Positions 42,084 to 50,497 of a DNA stretch of 64,000 bases are shown here, piece by piece; positions within the stretch are counted from its first letter, which is position 1; the number at the start of each line of letters is the position of its first letter. The notes beneath the pieces are model-generated. The model had not been told where the DNA came from. It saw only the letters and a program-made list of their open reading frames with translations, and made no database searches. The position numbers were made by a program, and so were the translations under genes. This DNA is from Streptomyces drozdowiczii (GTDB taxonomy: Bacteria > Actinomycetota > Actinomycetes > Streptomycetales > Streptomycetaceae), in NCBI RefSeq assembly GCF_026167665.1, contig NZ_CP098740.1:1736001-1800000 (forward strand), read 5' to 3'.

Positions 42084-42560
42084 ATGGCCGACGACTACGT
42101 CTGGACCCGCCGCGAAGACGAGACCAGCCCGGCCTACGAGGCGTTCCGCACCTACCTCGGCATGGGCACCAAACGCACTCTGGCCGCAGTCGGGGAGGCG
42201 TTGGGAAAATCCGCCGCGCTGATGGAGCGCTGGTCCGCCACCCACGACTGGCGTGCCCGCGTCCTCGCCCACGACCAGTACATGGCGTCGGCTGCCACGG
42301 ACGGGCTCGCCTCGCAGATGGCGTCCGCCCGCGACGACAACCTGGAGCTGGCCGCCACGCTCCGGGCCCACCTCACCACCCAGCTCCACACCGCCATGCA
42401 GAACGGCGACGACCCCTCCGTCCGCTGGTCCCAGGCCCTTGCCGCCATGGTGCGCCTGGAGGAGCACGCCTTCCGGCTCAAGGACGACCCCAAGACGTCC
42501 CAGCTCCGCGACCGGGCCAAGGAGCTTGTGCGCCGCCTCGAAGAGGCAGGCCGCCAGTGA
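42084..42560 (+). CDS. Terminase small subunit
   Basis: 158 residues with TAGGAGGC upstream. A helix-turn-helix near residues 25-55 (GTKRTLAAVGEALGKSAALM, then HDWRARV) and a helical oligomerisation region follow. It recognises the phage packaging site and brings the large subunit. It overlaps the large-subunit start by four bases. Confidence 0.8.
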   Translation: MADDYVWTRREDETSPAYEAFRTYLGMGTKRTLAAVGEALGKSAALMERWSATHDWRARVLAHDQYMASAATDGLASQMASARDDNLELAATLRAHLTTQLHTAMQNGDDPSVRWSQALAAMVRLEEHAFRLKDDPKTSQLRDRAKELVRRLEEAGRQ

Positions 42561-44005
42561 CCTTCCCTGTAGAGGCCCTGGACCGCCTCACTCCAGGCGA
42601 GCTGGAGGAGTTCGTCCAGGGCGCAGAGAAGGTCGTTCAGGACCGGGAGGCCGGCAAGGTCCCGTGGCTGTGCGACATCCCCGACTGCGACGGACAGCCC
42701 CACCCCGGACGCCAGGGCCGACACTCCCGCGCCGCCCAACGCCCCCCGGCCACGGCGTGGGACGTGTGGATGGCCCTCGCCGGACGCGGCTGGGGAAAGA
42801 CCCGTACCGGCGCCGAGTGGGTCATCAGCAAGGCCCGCACCCCCGGCACCCGCGGCGCCCTCATCGGACCCACCGCCGCCGACACCCGAGACATCCTCGT
42901 GGAAGGCGAGTCCGGCATCCTCGCCTGCGCCCCCGCCACCTTCCGCCCCGAGTACCAGCCCTCCAAGCGCCGCCTGGTCTACCCCAACGGGTCCATCCAG
43001 ACCTGCTACAGCGCAGACGAGCCCGACCGCCTACGTGGCCCCCAGCACCACTACGGCTGGTTCGATGAGCTGGCCGCGTGGCGGTACCTCCAGCAGGCGT
43101 GGGACATGGCCCAGCTTGGCATGCGCCTTGGCGAGCACCCCCAGATCTGCATCACGACCACCCCCCGGCCGCTGCCGCTGGTGAAGCAGCTCCTCGTGGA
43201 CCCGGGCTGCGCCACCGTCCGCGGCTCCACGTACGACAACCTCCACAACCTCGCCCCGTCCTTCCAGCGGGCCGTCGTCGCCAAGTACGAGGGGACGACC
43301 TTGGGGCGGCAGGAGCTGGACGCCGAGGTCTTGGAGGACCTGCCCGGCGCCCTGGTGGCCCGGCACCTCATCGACGCCGCACGGGTGCGCCCCGAGGACG
43401 TGCCGGAGCTCATCAGCATCGTCGTCGGGTTGGACCCCGCCGGTACATCCCGCGGCGACGAGACCGGCCTGATCGTCGCCGGGTGGGGCGCCGACAAGCA
43501 CCACTACGTCATGGCCGACGCGTCCCGCCGTCGGACCCCGGACGAGACGGCACGGGCCGCGTACGCCCTCCTGGAGCAGCACGGCGCGGTGAAGGTGGTG
43601 GTGGAGGACAACGGCGGCAAGGACTGGATCGAGAACGTCCTCCAGCGGGTCTGGCGGGACCTCCACGGCGACAACGCCGGGCCCGCCCCGATCCAGCGCG
43701 TCAACGCCGCCCAGGGCAAGAAGCTGAGGGCGCAGCCGGTGGCGATGCTGTACGAGCAGGGGCGTGTCCACCACGTTGGCTCGCTGCCCGAGCTGGAGGA
43801 CCAGCTCACCACCTGGATCCCCGAAGAAGACCCGAACAGCCCGGACCGGATCGACGCGATGGTGCACGCCGTCACCCACCACATGCGCCGCGACCGCCGC
43901 TCCGCCGCCCTTGTGTCCCCGCATCGTGCCGCCCGCGAGCGCCGCACCCCCGCCGTCCACCCAGCCCTCGCAGCCCGCCAAGCGGCGCAGCGCCGCGCCT
44001 CGTAG
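42557..44005 (+). CDS. Terminase large subunit
   Basis: 482 residues from GTG at 42557. The ATPase has Walker A GRGWGKT near residues 76-82 and Walker B with catalytic Glu in YGWFDE near 166-171. The RNase H-like nuclease has the first aspartate in VVGLDPAG near 293, VVEDNGGKDW and the last acidic motif in NSPDRIDAMVH. It drives DNA into the prohead and cuts it. A CxxxxC pair (CDIPDC) near residue 33 is a likely zinc site. Confidence 0.93.
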   Translation: MTFPVEALDRLTPGELEEFVQGAEKVVQDREAGKVPWLCDIPDCDGQPHPGRQGRHSRAAQRPPATAWDVWMALAGRGWGKTRTGAEWVISKARTPGTRGALIGPTAADTRDILVEGESGILACAPATFRPEYQPSKRRLVYPNGSIQTCYSADEPDRLRGPQHHYGWFDELAAWRYLQQAWDMAQLGMRLGEHPQICITTTPRPLPLVKQLLVDPGCATVRGSTYDNLHNLAPSFQRAVVAKYEGTTLGRQELDAEVLEDLPGALVARHLIDAARVRPEDVPELISIVVGLDPAGTSRGDETGLIVAGWGADKHHYVMADASRRRTPDETARAAYALLEQHGAVKVVVEDNGGKDWIENVLQRVWRDLHGDNAGPAPIQRVNAAQGKKLRAQPVAMLYEQGRVHHVGSLPELEDQLTTWIPEEDPNSPDRIDAMVHAVTHHMRRDRRSAALVSPHRAARERRTPAVHPALAARQAAQRRAS

Positions 44006-44013
44006 GAGCCCCG

Positions 44014-44319
44014 ATGCCCGCCCACTTCACGGCGTCCCTCGTCCTGTTCAACGCCATCCTCGCGGCCGCCCGCCTAACCCGGCTCGTCACCCGCGACCGC
44101 ATCACCCAGGCTCCCCGCGAGTGGGCGCTGCGCCGCCTGCCCGATGGGCACCTGTTGGCGTACCTGGTGATGTGCGACTGGTGCGTGTCCGTGTACGTCG
44201 GCGCCGTCACCGCCACCGCGTGGGTCGTGTGGGGCGACGAGCGCCTGTTCATCGGCATCACCGCCGCGCTCGCCATGAGCCACGTCACCGGGTGGCTCGC
44301 TGCCCGAGAGGAGTCCTGA
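44014..44319 (+). CDS. DUF1360 family membrane protein
   Basis: 101 residues. LTRLVTRDRITQAPREWALR and LLAYLVMCDWCVSVYVGAVT are the diagnostic DUF1360 segments. Two or three membrane helices. Function unknown. It sits between terminase and portal, coupled to portal by TGATG, a place where actinophages often carry a small membrane gene. Confidence 0.75.
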   Translation: MPAHFTASLVLFNAILAAARLTRLVTRDRITQAPREWALRRLPDGHLLAYLVMCDWCVSVYVGAVTATAWVVWGDERLFIGITAALAMSHVTGWLAAREES

Positions 44320-46163
44320 TGCCCCTGCTCCGCCGCCGCGCCCGCACCGAGCCCCAGGCCCCGCCGAGGGCCATCGCAGCCGCCGCCATGCCCATGTCCG
44401 GGCCCGGCGTCCTCCGTGCCTCCCGCGCCCGCAAGCAGACGTCGAACCAGGACTGGCAGCGCGAGGGCTGGTACTACTTCGACGTCATCGGCGAGCTGCG
44501 CGGCCCCCTCGTGTGGATCGCGAACGCCGTGTCACAGGCCGACGTCCACGCCACCGAGCTGGACCCCGAGACCGGCAAGCCCACCGGGCCCAGCGACAAC
44601 CCGATGGCCAAGGCCGCCGCCGCCCAGGTCCTCGGCGGTGCGGCACGGCGCGGCGGGCTCCTCCGTGTCCTCGCGCTCTGCTGGCAGGTCCCCGGGGAGG
44701 CATGGGTCATCGTCAAGCCCACCCCCAAGCGCCGCGGCCAGCCCCAGCCCGACGAGTGGATCGTCCTGCCCCCGTCCAAGGTGAAGGCAAAGGGCAGCGG
44801 CGACAACGCCCGGTGGGAGTACACCGACCCCATGACCGGCGCCGACGTGGCCCTGGAGCCGAGCGCGCGCCTGTTCCGGATCTGGTGCCCCCACCCCGCC
44901 GACTACATCCAGGCCGACTCCGCGGTCCGGCCGGCGCTGCCCATCTGCCGCGAGGTGGAGAAGGCGTCGCAGAACATCGCGGGCCGCCTCGACTCCCGCC
45001 TCGCTTCCGCCGGGCTGCTCGCGCTCGCCGACGACCTCGACTTCCCCAAGGGCGAGCACGAGACGACGGCCATGGCGTTCATGGACGAACTACTGGCCGC
45101 CGCCGAGACCGGCATTCAGCAGCCGGGCACCGCCGCCGCCGTCGTCCCGCTCGTCTTCAACGCCCCGGGCGAGCTGATCGCCAACGGCGGTGCGGCCGCG
45201 TTCATCGACACGGCCACCGAGTTCGTTACGTCCGTCGTGGAGCTGCGTGACAACGCCCTCGCCCGCCTCGCCGCGACCCTCGACATGCCCCGCGACGTCG
45301 CGGCCGGCACCCAGGGCGAGTCCAACCACTGGTCGGCGTGGCAGGTGGAGGAGTCCACGTACAAGATCTTCATCGAGCCGCTACTGAAGGAGATCGGCGA
45401 CGCCATCACGCAGGAATGGTTCCGGCCCGCCCTCGTCGCCATGGGCATGGACGCGGACCAGGCGGAGGCGTACGAGATCGGGTGGGACACCACCGCGATC
45501 GTCGCCCGCCCCGACGACACCGAGAACCTGCGCGACCTTCACGACCGGCTCCTCATCAGCGACGAGTACATGCTGACGGAGAACGGGGTCCCGGAGGATG
45601 CCCGGCCGGACGACGCCGAGTACACGAAGCGGCTGTTGGAGAAGCTGGTCACCGGCGCGCCGTCGCTCCTCAGCGACCCGAACGTGGCCCGGGCCATGGG
45701 GGTGGAGGTGACGGTGGCCCCGGCCGCCACGGGCGTGTCTGGAGAGGTGACGGGCGGCGAGCTGGAGGCGCCCGCCCAGCCGGAGCAGCGCGCCCTCCCG
45801 GCCACGCAGGGCGCCGAGCCCGCCCCGGCGGACGTCCCTGACGGGCTGGTCGCGGCGGCCGAGCTGCTGGTGTTCGACGCCCTCTCCCGCGCCGGGGGGC
45901 GGCTCATCACCCGCGAGAACCGGGGCCAGCACAACGACACCCCGAAGTGGGAGCTGCACACGGTCATCGCGACCGCCGACCCGGGCGCCCTGCTGCGGGA
46001 CAGCTTCCAGTTCTCCGACCGGGTTGCGGACGCGTACGGCATCAACTCCGTGGCCCTGGACGCCGTGCTGCTGGCCTACACCCGGTCGCTGCTGGCCGAC
46101 GGCCGGGCGCACGACCGGGACCTCCTCACGGCCCGGCTGCGGCTCATGGACCGGCGCCGATGA
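44319..46163 (+). CDS. Phage portal protein
   Basis: 614 residues. The N-terminal part has a polar extension and WYYFDVIGELRGPLVWIANA. The middle shows the portal clip/stem pattern: SAVRPALPICREVEKASQNI, then a long helical region (LLEKLVTG). A C-terminal 120-residue part after an Ala/Pro/Glu linker may line the inner channel. It forms the dodecameric vertex through which terminase packs DNA. ATGA-coupled to the next gene. Confidence 0.85.
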   Translation: MPLLRRRARTEPQAPPRAIAAAAMPMSGPGVLRASRARKQTSNQDWQREGWYYFDVIGELRGPLVWIANAVSQADVHATELDPETGKPTGPSDNPMAKAAAAQVLGGAARRGGLLRVLALCWQVPGEAWVIVKPTPKRRGQPQPDEWIVLPPSKVKAKGSGDNARWEYTDPMTGADVALEPSARLFRIWCPHPADYIQADSAVRPALPICREVEKASQNIAGRLDSRLASAGLLALADDLDFPKGEHETTAMAFMDELLAAAETGIQQPGTAAAVVPLVFNAPGELIANGGAAAFIDTATEFVTSVVELRDNALARLAATLDMPRDVAAGTQGESNHWSAWQVEESTYKIFIEPLLKEIGDAITQEWFRPALVAMGMDADQAEAYEIGWDTTAIVARPDDTENLRDLHDRLLISDEYMLTENGVPEDARPDDAEYTKRLLEKLVTGAPSLLSDPNVARAMGVEVTVAPAATGVSGEVTGGELEAPAQPEQRALPATQGAEPAPADVPDGLVAAAELLVFDALSRAGGRLITRENRGQHNDTPKWELHTVIATADPGALLRDSFQFSDRVADAYGINSVALDAVLLAYTRSLLADGRAHDRDLLTARLRLMDRRR

Positions 46164-46969
46164 CCACCCCGCCGGACGACTTCCTGCCCGCACGGCTGCG
46201 CGCCCTCGCGTTCATCCGGCAGGGCGAGCAGCGCATCGGCACCGCCTGGTTCCGGGCCCTCACCCGGTGGCTGGACCGGACCCGGCCCGCCGTCACCCGC
46301 GGCGGCGGTGTCGACCCGGCCCGTGTCGGTGACCATCGCCAGTTCTGGACCGACGAGGTCAACGTGGAGATCATGCCCGTCGTCGCCGGGGTCCTCGAGG
46401 ACGCGTGGCGGCGCGTCACCCGGGCCGGGGACCCCGCCTCGGACCCGTGGACGGCCGACTACCTCAACGAGGCAGGCAACCGCCTCGTACGCCTCCCTGA
46501 CGAGGTGTACGCCCTGATCGTGACGGAGGTGGAGCGGGGCATCCGCGAGCAGGACGACATCCCCACCATCACCGCCGCCGTCGACCGGGTGCTGACCGCA
46601 ACGGGCAGCGAGCGGTGGCCGAACCGGGCGCACGTCGTCGCCCGCACCGAGACCATGGCCGCCGTCAACGGCGGCGTGTTCCGGGCCGCTGTGCTGGACG
46701 CTGAGCAGCGCGGCGACCCCGCCCCGTTCAAAGCGTGGCTCGCCACCGCCGACGCCCGGACCCGGCCGACGCACCGCGACGCCGACCACCAACGCACCCT
46801 GCTCACCTCCCCGTTCGTGGTGGGCGGGGCGCAGCTCATGTACCCCGGGGACCCGCGCGGCCCCGCCCAAGAGGTCATCCAGTGCCGGTGCACCATGCTG
46901 CCCGTCGTACTGGGCGAACCCATCGACTGGACCAGCAGAGGAGGCCGTGATGACGGCGTTTCAAGGTGA
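46160..46969 (+). CDS. MuF-like minor head protein
   Basis: 269 residues. The C-terminal half carries the phage Mu gpF-like head morphogenesis signature: ARTETMAAVNGGVFRAAV, KAWLATADARTRPTHRDADH and a final CRCTMLPVV. These proteins are packaged with the portal and aid assembly or ejection. Follows the portal directly and overlaps it by four bases. Confidence 0.85.
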   Translation: MTTPPDDFLPARLRALAFIRQGEQRIGTAWFRALTRWLDRTRPAVTRGGGVDPARVGDHRQFWTDEVNVEIMPVVAGVLEDAWRRVTRAGDPASDPWTADYLNEAGNRLVRLPDEVYALIVTEVERGIREQDDIPTITAAVDRVLTATGSERWPNRAHVVARTETMAAVNGGVFRAAVLDAEQRGDPAPFKAWLATADARTRPTHRDADHQRTLLTSPFVVGGAQLMYPGDPRGPAQEVIQCRCTMLPVVLGEPIDWTSRGGRDDGVSR

Positions 46970-47195
46970 CGCCCTGGTTGGCGTCCCGAGCTTGATGCCG
47001 ACGGAGGAAGTGCCGCTGCCACCCCTCGACGAGTGGATCGCCAACGCGGCGGCCCAGATGCAGCGGGATGCCGTTCGGCAGGCTGAGGAGGCTGGCGCGG
47101 TGTCCCTTCGATACGTCGGCGTGACCTTCGAGCCTGACGGGAACGGCGGCTACACCATGAACGGAGAGTGGGAGATGGGGGTGCCCCGTGGCTAG
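46950..47195 (+). CDS. Small phage head-region protein, unknown
   Basis: 81 residues from ATG at 46950, six bases after GAGGAGG; GTG at 46947 is too close to it. It overlaps the MuF-like gene by 20 bases and ends on a GTGGCTAG overlap with the next start. The end of the protein (RYVGVTFEPDGNGGYTMNGE) is beta-rich. Function unknown. Confidence 0.55.
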   Translation: MTAFQGDALVGVPSLMPTEEVPLPPLDEWIANAAAQMQRDAVRQAEEAGAVSLRYVGVTFEPDGNGGYTMNGEWEMGVPRG

Positions 47196-48315
47196 GACTT
47201 GGAACGCGGTGCTGGCCCGGCTGGGCGTGCCCACCGGCGACGGCCGCATCATCGACCCCGCAGGCGGCAGCAGCCGCGACCTGCCGCTGCCGCTCATGTG
47301 GCAGGAGCTGTCCGACGACGGGCACGGCGGGTCCCGCGTCGTCGGCCGGATCGAGACGATGCGGATCGCGGACGGCATGGTCACCGCCACCGGCCGCCTG
47401 CTGGACGACATCCCGTACGCCGTCACCGAGCAGCTGGAGGCGGGGATCATCGGCCCGTCGGTGGACCTGGACGACATCGAGTACGTGATGGACGAGGACG
47501 AGCGCATCGTGATCACGCAGTGGCGCGTGGCCGGGGCAACGCTGGTGTCCATCCCCGCTTTCGCGGATGTGTCGCTCACGCTCGACCCGGAGCCGGCCGA
47601 ACCGCTCATCGAGCCCGAGCCCGTCGTGGCGGACGCCCTGTGGGCTGCCGCCGGGCCCGAACCGCTGCCCCCGGCCGACTGGTTCGCCGCCCCCTCGTTC
47701 GACCGGCTGACGCCGCTCACGGTCACCCCGGAGGGCCGGGTGTTCGGGCACGTCGCGGGCTGGTCGACCTGCCATGTCGGGTTGCCGGGGTGCGTGACCC
47801 CGCCGTCGTCGCCCTCCGGCTACTCGTACTTCCACGTCGGGGAGCAGCGCCTCGCGGACGGCACCGTGACCCCCGCCGGGACGCTCGTGGCCGGGCCGAG
47901 GCACGCCGACCTCGCGGCCGGTTTCCAGGCGGCGCAGCAGCACTACGACGACCCCGCCGCCGCCGTCGCCCGCGTGATCGCCGGGGAGGACGAGCACGGA
48001 GTGTGGGTGGCCGGGTGGCTGCTCCCCGGGGCCGCGCCCGAGGCGGTGGAGACGTTCAAGTCCAGCCCCGTCAGCGGGGACTGGCGGCGGATCGGCGGGG
48101 CGCTGGAGCTGATCGGGGTGTGCTCGGTCAACGTGCCCGGGTTCCCCACGCCGCGGGCCCGGGTGGCGTTCAGCGCGGGCGCTCAGCGGGCGCTCGTCGG
48201 CGCCTTCGGCATCACGCCCCGCACGGAGGTCCCGGCCGTCGTGTCGGAGCCGATCACCAACGACTCGGAGCGCGCGCGGCTGGCGTGGGCGCTCGCAACC
48301 ACGAAGGAGCACTGA
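47188..48315 (+). CDS. Capsid maturation protease (prohead protease) candidate
   Basis: 375 residues from GTG at 47188. The N-terminal half shows a prohead-protease-like beta core: SRVVGRIETMRIADGMVTAT, then GIIGPSVDLDDIEY and GATLVSIPAFADVSL. A second half has GRVFGHVAGWSTCHVGLPGC and a region ending in ELIGVCSVNVPGFPTPRARV. Actinophages often encode this fused type between MuF-like and capsid genes. It would trim scaffold and capsid during assembly. The catalytic residues were not assigned with certainty. Confidence 0.7.
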   Translation: MARTWNAVLARLGVPTGDGRIIDPAGGSSRDLPLPLMWQELSDDGHGGSRVVGRIETMRIADGMVTATGRLLDDIPYAVTEQLEAGIIGPSVDLDDIEYVMDEDERIVITQWRVAGATLVSIPAFADVSLTLDPEPAEPLIEPEPVVADALWAAAGPEPLPPADWFAAPSFDRLTPLTVTPEGRVFGHVAGWSTCHVGLPGCVTPPSSPSGYSYFHVGEQRLADGTVTPAGTLVAGPRHADLAAGFQAAQQHYDDPAAAVARVIAGEDEHGVWVAGWLLPGAAPEAVETFKSSPVSGDWRRIGGALELIGVCSVNVPGFPTPRARVAFSAGAQRALVGAFGITPRTEVPAVVSEPITNDSERARLAWALATTKEH

Positions 48316-48316
48316 C

Positions 48317-48477
48317 ATGGCCGGATGCTGCGGGCAGGCGAAGCCGAAGCAGGACTACCTCATCACGTACAAGAGCGGCAGGACCGAGCGGGTGGCGGCC
48401 GACCAGGGCTTGATCACCGTCCGCCAGAAGATCATCAAGGGGGTGGGGGCACCTTCCGCATGGTCCCCAAGCAGTAA
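48317..48477 (+). pseudogene. Small head-region protein, frameshifted at its end
   Basis: ATG at 48317 gives MAGCCGQAKPKQDYLITYKS, then GRTERVAADQGLITVRQKII. The frame slips in the G runs at 48439-48443 or 48445-48449. One restored G yields GGTFRMVPKQ and a TAA at 48475-48477, giving a 53-residue protein. Without it the frame reads far into the capsid region with no sensible sequence. Short proteins of this type precede capsid genes in several phages. Confidence 0.65.
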
Positions 48478-48507
48478 GGGTTGCTGCTCGATCACAACCC
48501 TTACTGC
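48471..48507 (+). terminator. Hairpin with the repeated GTAAGGG dyad, ahead of the capsid gene
   Basis: A perfect 12-bp stem (48471-48482 with 48496-48507) and a 13-base loop start inside the end of the preceding gene. It contains GTAAGGG-N17-CCCTTAC at 48474-48504, the same dyad as at 40767. It could terminate transcription or bind a phage regulator. Confidence 0.55.
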
Positions 48508-48520
48508 ATGTAAGACCCCA

Positions 48521-48560
48521 ACCAGCGGGGCGTCCATTACACAAACGGCGCCCCGCTGGT
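48521..48560 (+). promoter_or_regulatory. Second hairpin and possible promoter before the capsid gene
   Basis: A perfect 12-bp stem (48521-48532 with 48549-48560) around a 16-base, A-rich loop. TTACAC at 48537-48542 and TCTACC at 48560-48565, 17 bases apart, make a possible promoter for the capsid gene 84 bases downstream. Also here is CTTAC-TGCAT-GTAAG at 48500-48514. Confidence 0.4.
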
Positions 48561-48648
48561 CTACCCTGACCCCGTACCCCGGTGCTGGCGGTGGGCCGAC
48601 CGGTGAACGACGTGACGCATCCGTCTGCCACCGAGAGGAGCACCCGTC

Positions 48649-50421
48649 ATGGCAGATGACCCGAACACCCAGACGCCCGAGCCCGAGGCCCCGGCCGCGT
48701 TCGACCCGGCAACCGCCACGGACGACGCCCTCTACGCCGAGTACTCCCGGGTCCGCACCGAGGGGCAGGAGCTGGCCGCGCAGGCCGACGCCGACCCCGC
48801 CCGGCTCACCGAGCTGGCCGCCGCGATCCCCGCCCTCCGCGCCGAGATCGACGCCCGCCAGGCCCGAGCCGCCGAGGTCTCCGCCGCACGCGATGCGTTC
48901 AGCGCGCTGCCCGAGCTGGCCGCACCGGCCCCGGTCGCACCGGCCGCACCCGAGCCCGCCGCCGACCCGGCGCCCGAACCCGTCGCCCCGGTCCCGTCCG
49001 TCTCGGAGATGTCCGCACAGACGCGCCCCGTCCCCGCCCGCACCGAGCCCGAGCGCCGCGGCGACCGCATCACCGTCGCCCTGTCCTCCGACGCCGCCGG
49101 CGCCCTGCGCCGCGACCCGGGCGACTCCACCACCGTCCGCGAGATCGGCGAAGCCTCCACCCGCCTGTTCTCCCAGTTCGGGACATCCCGCTCCGGCGGC
49201 GGCATCCGCGCCTCCCGGGCCCTGGCCACGTTCCAGCGCGACCGCGGCACCGAGCTGACCCTGACCGGCGACCGCGAGCACGACGCGACCGTCGTCGCCC
49301 ACGCCCGCTCGCAGTCCCGCCTGTCCGGCGGTGGCCTGATGCAGGCGTGGCAGGAGTCCGTCAAGGCCGGCGGCGACGGCATGGGCGCCCTCACCGCGGC
49401 CGCCGGGTGGTGCGCCCCGTCCGAGAACCGGTACGAGCTGTGCTCGCTGTGGACGTCCGACGGCATGCTGGACCTCCCGACGACCACCGCCCCGCGCGGC
49501 GGCATCAACTACAGCCGCGACTGGTCGTGGGCGCAGATCATGGACGCGTCCCTCACCTCGTTCACCCGCCTCACCGAGGCCGAGGTGATCGCCGGAGAGA
49601 CGAAGGACTGCACCACCCTGCCGTGCCCGACGTTCGAGGACCGGCGCCTGGACGTCGCCGTCACCTGCATCACCGGCTCGTTCCTCCAGGACGTCGGCTA
49701 CCGCGAGAACGTCGCCACCCTCATCGACGGCCTCACGCTCAAGCACGAGCGCATGGTGAACCAGGACGTCATCTCCCAGATCCTCACCGAGGCCGGGACC
49801 GCGATCGTCATCCCGGCGCAGGGCGCGACCGCCCCGGGGTCGGGCCCAGACTCGTCCGCCGTGTCCAGCATCCTGGCCGCCCTGGACGTGGCCGCGATCG
49901 ACATGCGGTACCGCGAGCAGATGTCCGAGACCCAGGTGCTGGAGGCCGTCCTCCCGCAGTGGGTCCTCGCCCAGTGGCGGGCCGACATCGGACGCCGCAA
50001 CGCGTGGCACACCGACCCGTTCGCCCTCGCCAACGCCACGATCATGAGCTGGTTCTCGGTCCGGAACATCCGCCCGCAGTTCATCCGCGGATGGCAGGAC
50101 GCCCAGTCCGGCCTGTCCGGTGGCCCCGGCGACATCACCGCCCCGATCACGCCCATCACGGCCCTGCCGACGACGGTGGACTTCCTGCTGTACCCGGCCG
50201 GCGCGATCGTCCTGGCCCGCCAGGACGTCATCACGCTCACCAACGTGTACGACAGCACGAACCTGTCGCAGAACCTGTACACGGCCCTGTTCATGGAGGA
50301 GGGCTACGCGCCGATCTTCCCTTGCGGTGAGGTCCGCCGGTACACGGCGAACGCGTGCCCGTCGGGTGCGACCGGTGCCCAGGTCTGGACGTCGTGCGCC
50401 GCCCCGGCCGAAGCCGCCTGA
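48649..50421 (+). CDS. Major capsid protein with N-terminal scaffold-like region
   Basis: 590 residues from ATG at 48649 with GAGAGGAG. Residues 1-145 are acidic, Ala/Pro/Glu-rich and helical (LARLTELAAAIPALRAEIDA-like), a delta-domain or built-in scaffold normally removed by the protease encoded upstream. The capsid fold follows from about residue 170, with LTEAEVIAGETKDCTTLPCP and FEDRRLDVAVTCITGSFLQD, ending in a region with LFMEEGYAPIFPCGEVRRYT. A strong hairpin follows the gene, consistent with its need in high copy. Confidence 0.8.
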   Translation: MADDPNTQTPEPEAPAAFDPATATDDALYAEYSRVRTEGQELAAQADADPARLTELAAAIPALRAEIDARQARAAEVSAARDAFSALPELAAPAPVAPAAPEPAADPAPEPVAPVPSVSEMSAQTRPVPARTEPERRGDRITVALSSDAAGALRRDPGDSTTVREIGEASTRLFSQFGTSRSGGGIRASRALATFQRDRGTELTLTGDREHDATVVAHARSQSRLSGGGLMQAWQESVKAGGDGMGALTAAAGWCAPSENRYELCSLWTSDGMLDLPTTTAPRGGINYSRDWSWAQIMDASLTSFTRLTEAEVIAGETKDCTTLPCPTFEDRRLDVAVTCITGSFLQDVGYRENVATLIDGLTLKHERMVNQDVISQILTEAGTAIVIPAQGATAPGSGPDSSAVSSILAALDVAAIDMRYREQMSETQVLEAVLPQWVLAQWRADIGRRNAWHTDPFALANATIMSWFSVRNIRPQFIRGWQDAQSGLSGGPGDITAPITPITALPTTVDFLLYPAGAIVLARQDVITLTNVYDSTNLSQNLYTALFMEEGYAPIFPCGEVRRYTANACPSGATGAQVWTSCAAPAEAA

Positions 50422-50437
50422 CCCCTACCCCTGATCC

Positions 50438-50471
50438 GGCGCCGCCCTTCCGTCCCCACGGGGGCGGCGCC
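50438..50471 (+). terminator. Stem-loop after the major capsid gene
   Basis: A perfect 10-bp stem (50438-50447 with 50462-50471) with a 14-base loop fills the gap before the next strong ribosome site. A partial terminator here would keep capsid mRNA in excess. Confidence 0.7.
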
Positions 50472-50497
50472 ACCCAGGACCCAGGAGAGGAGGGGAC

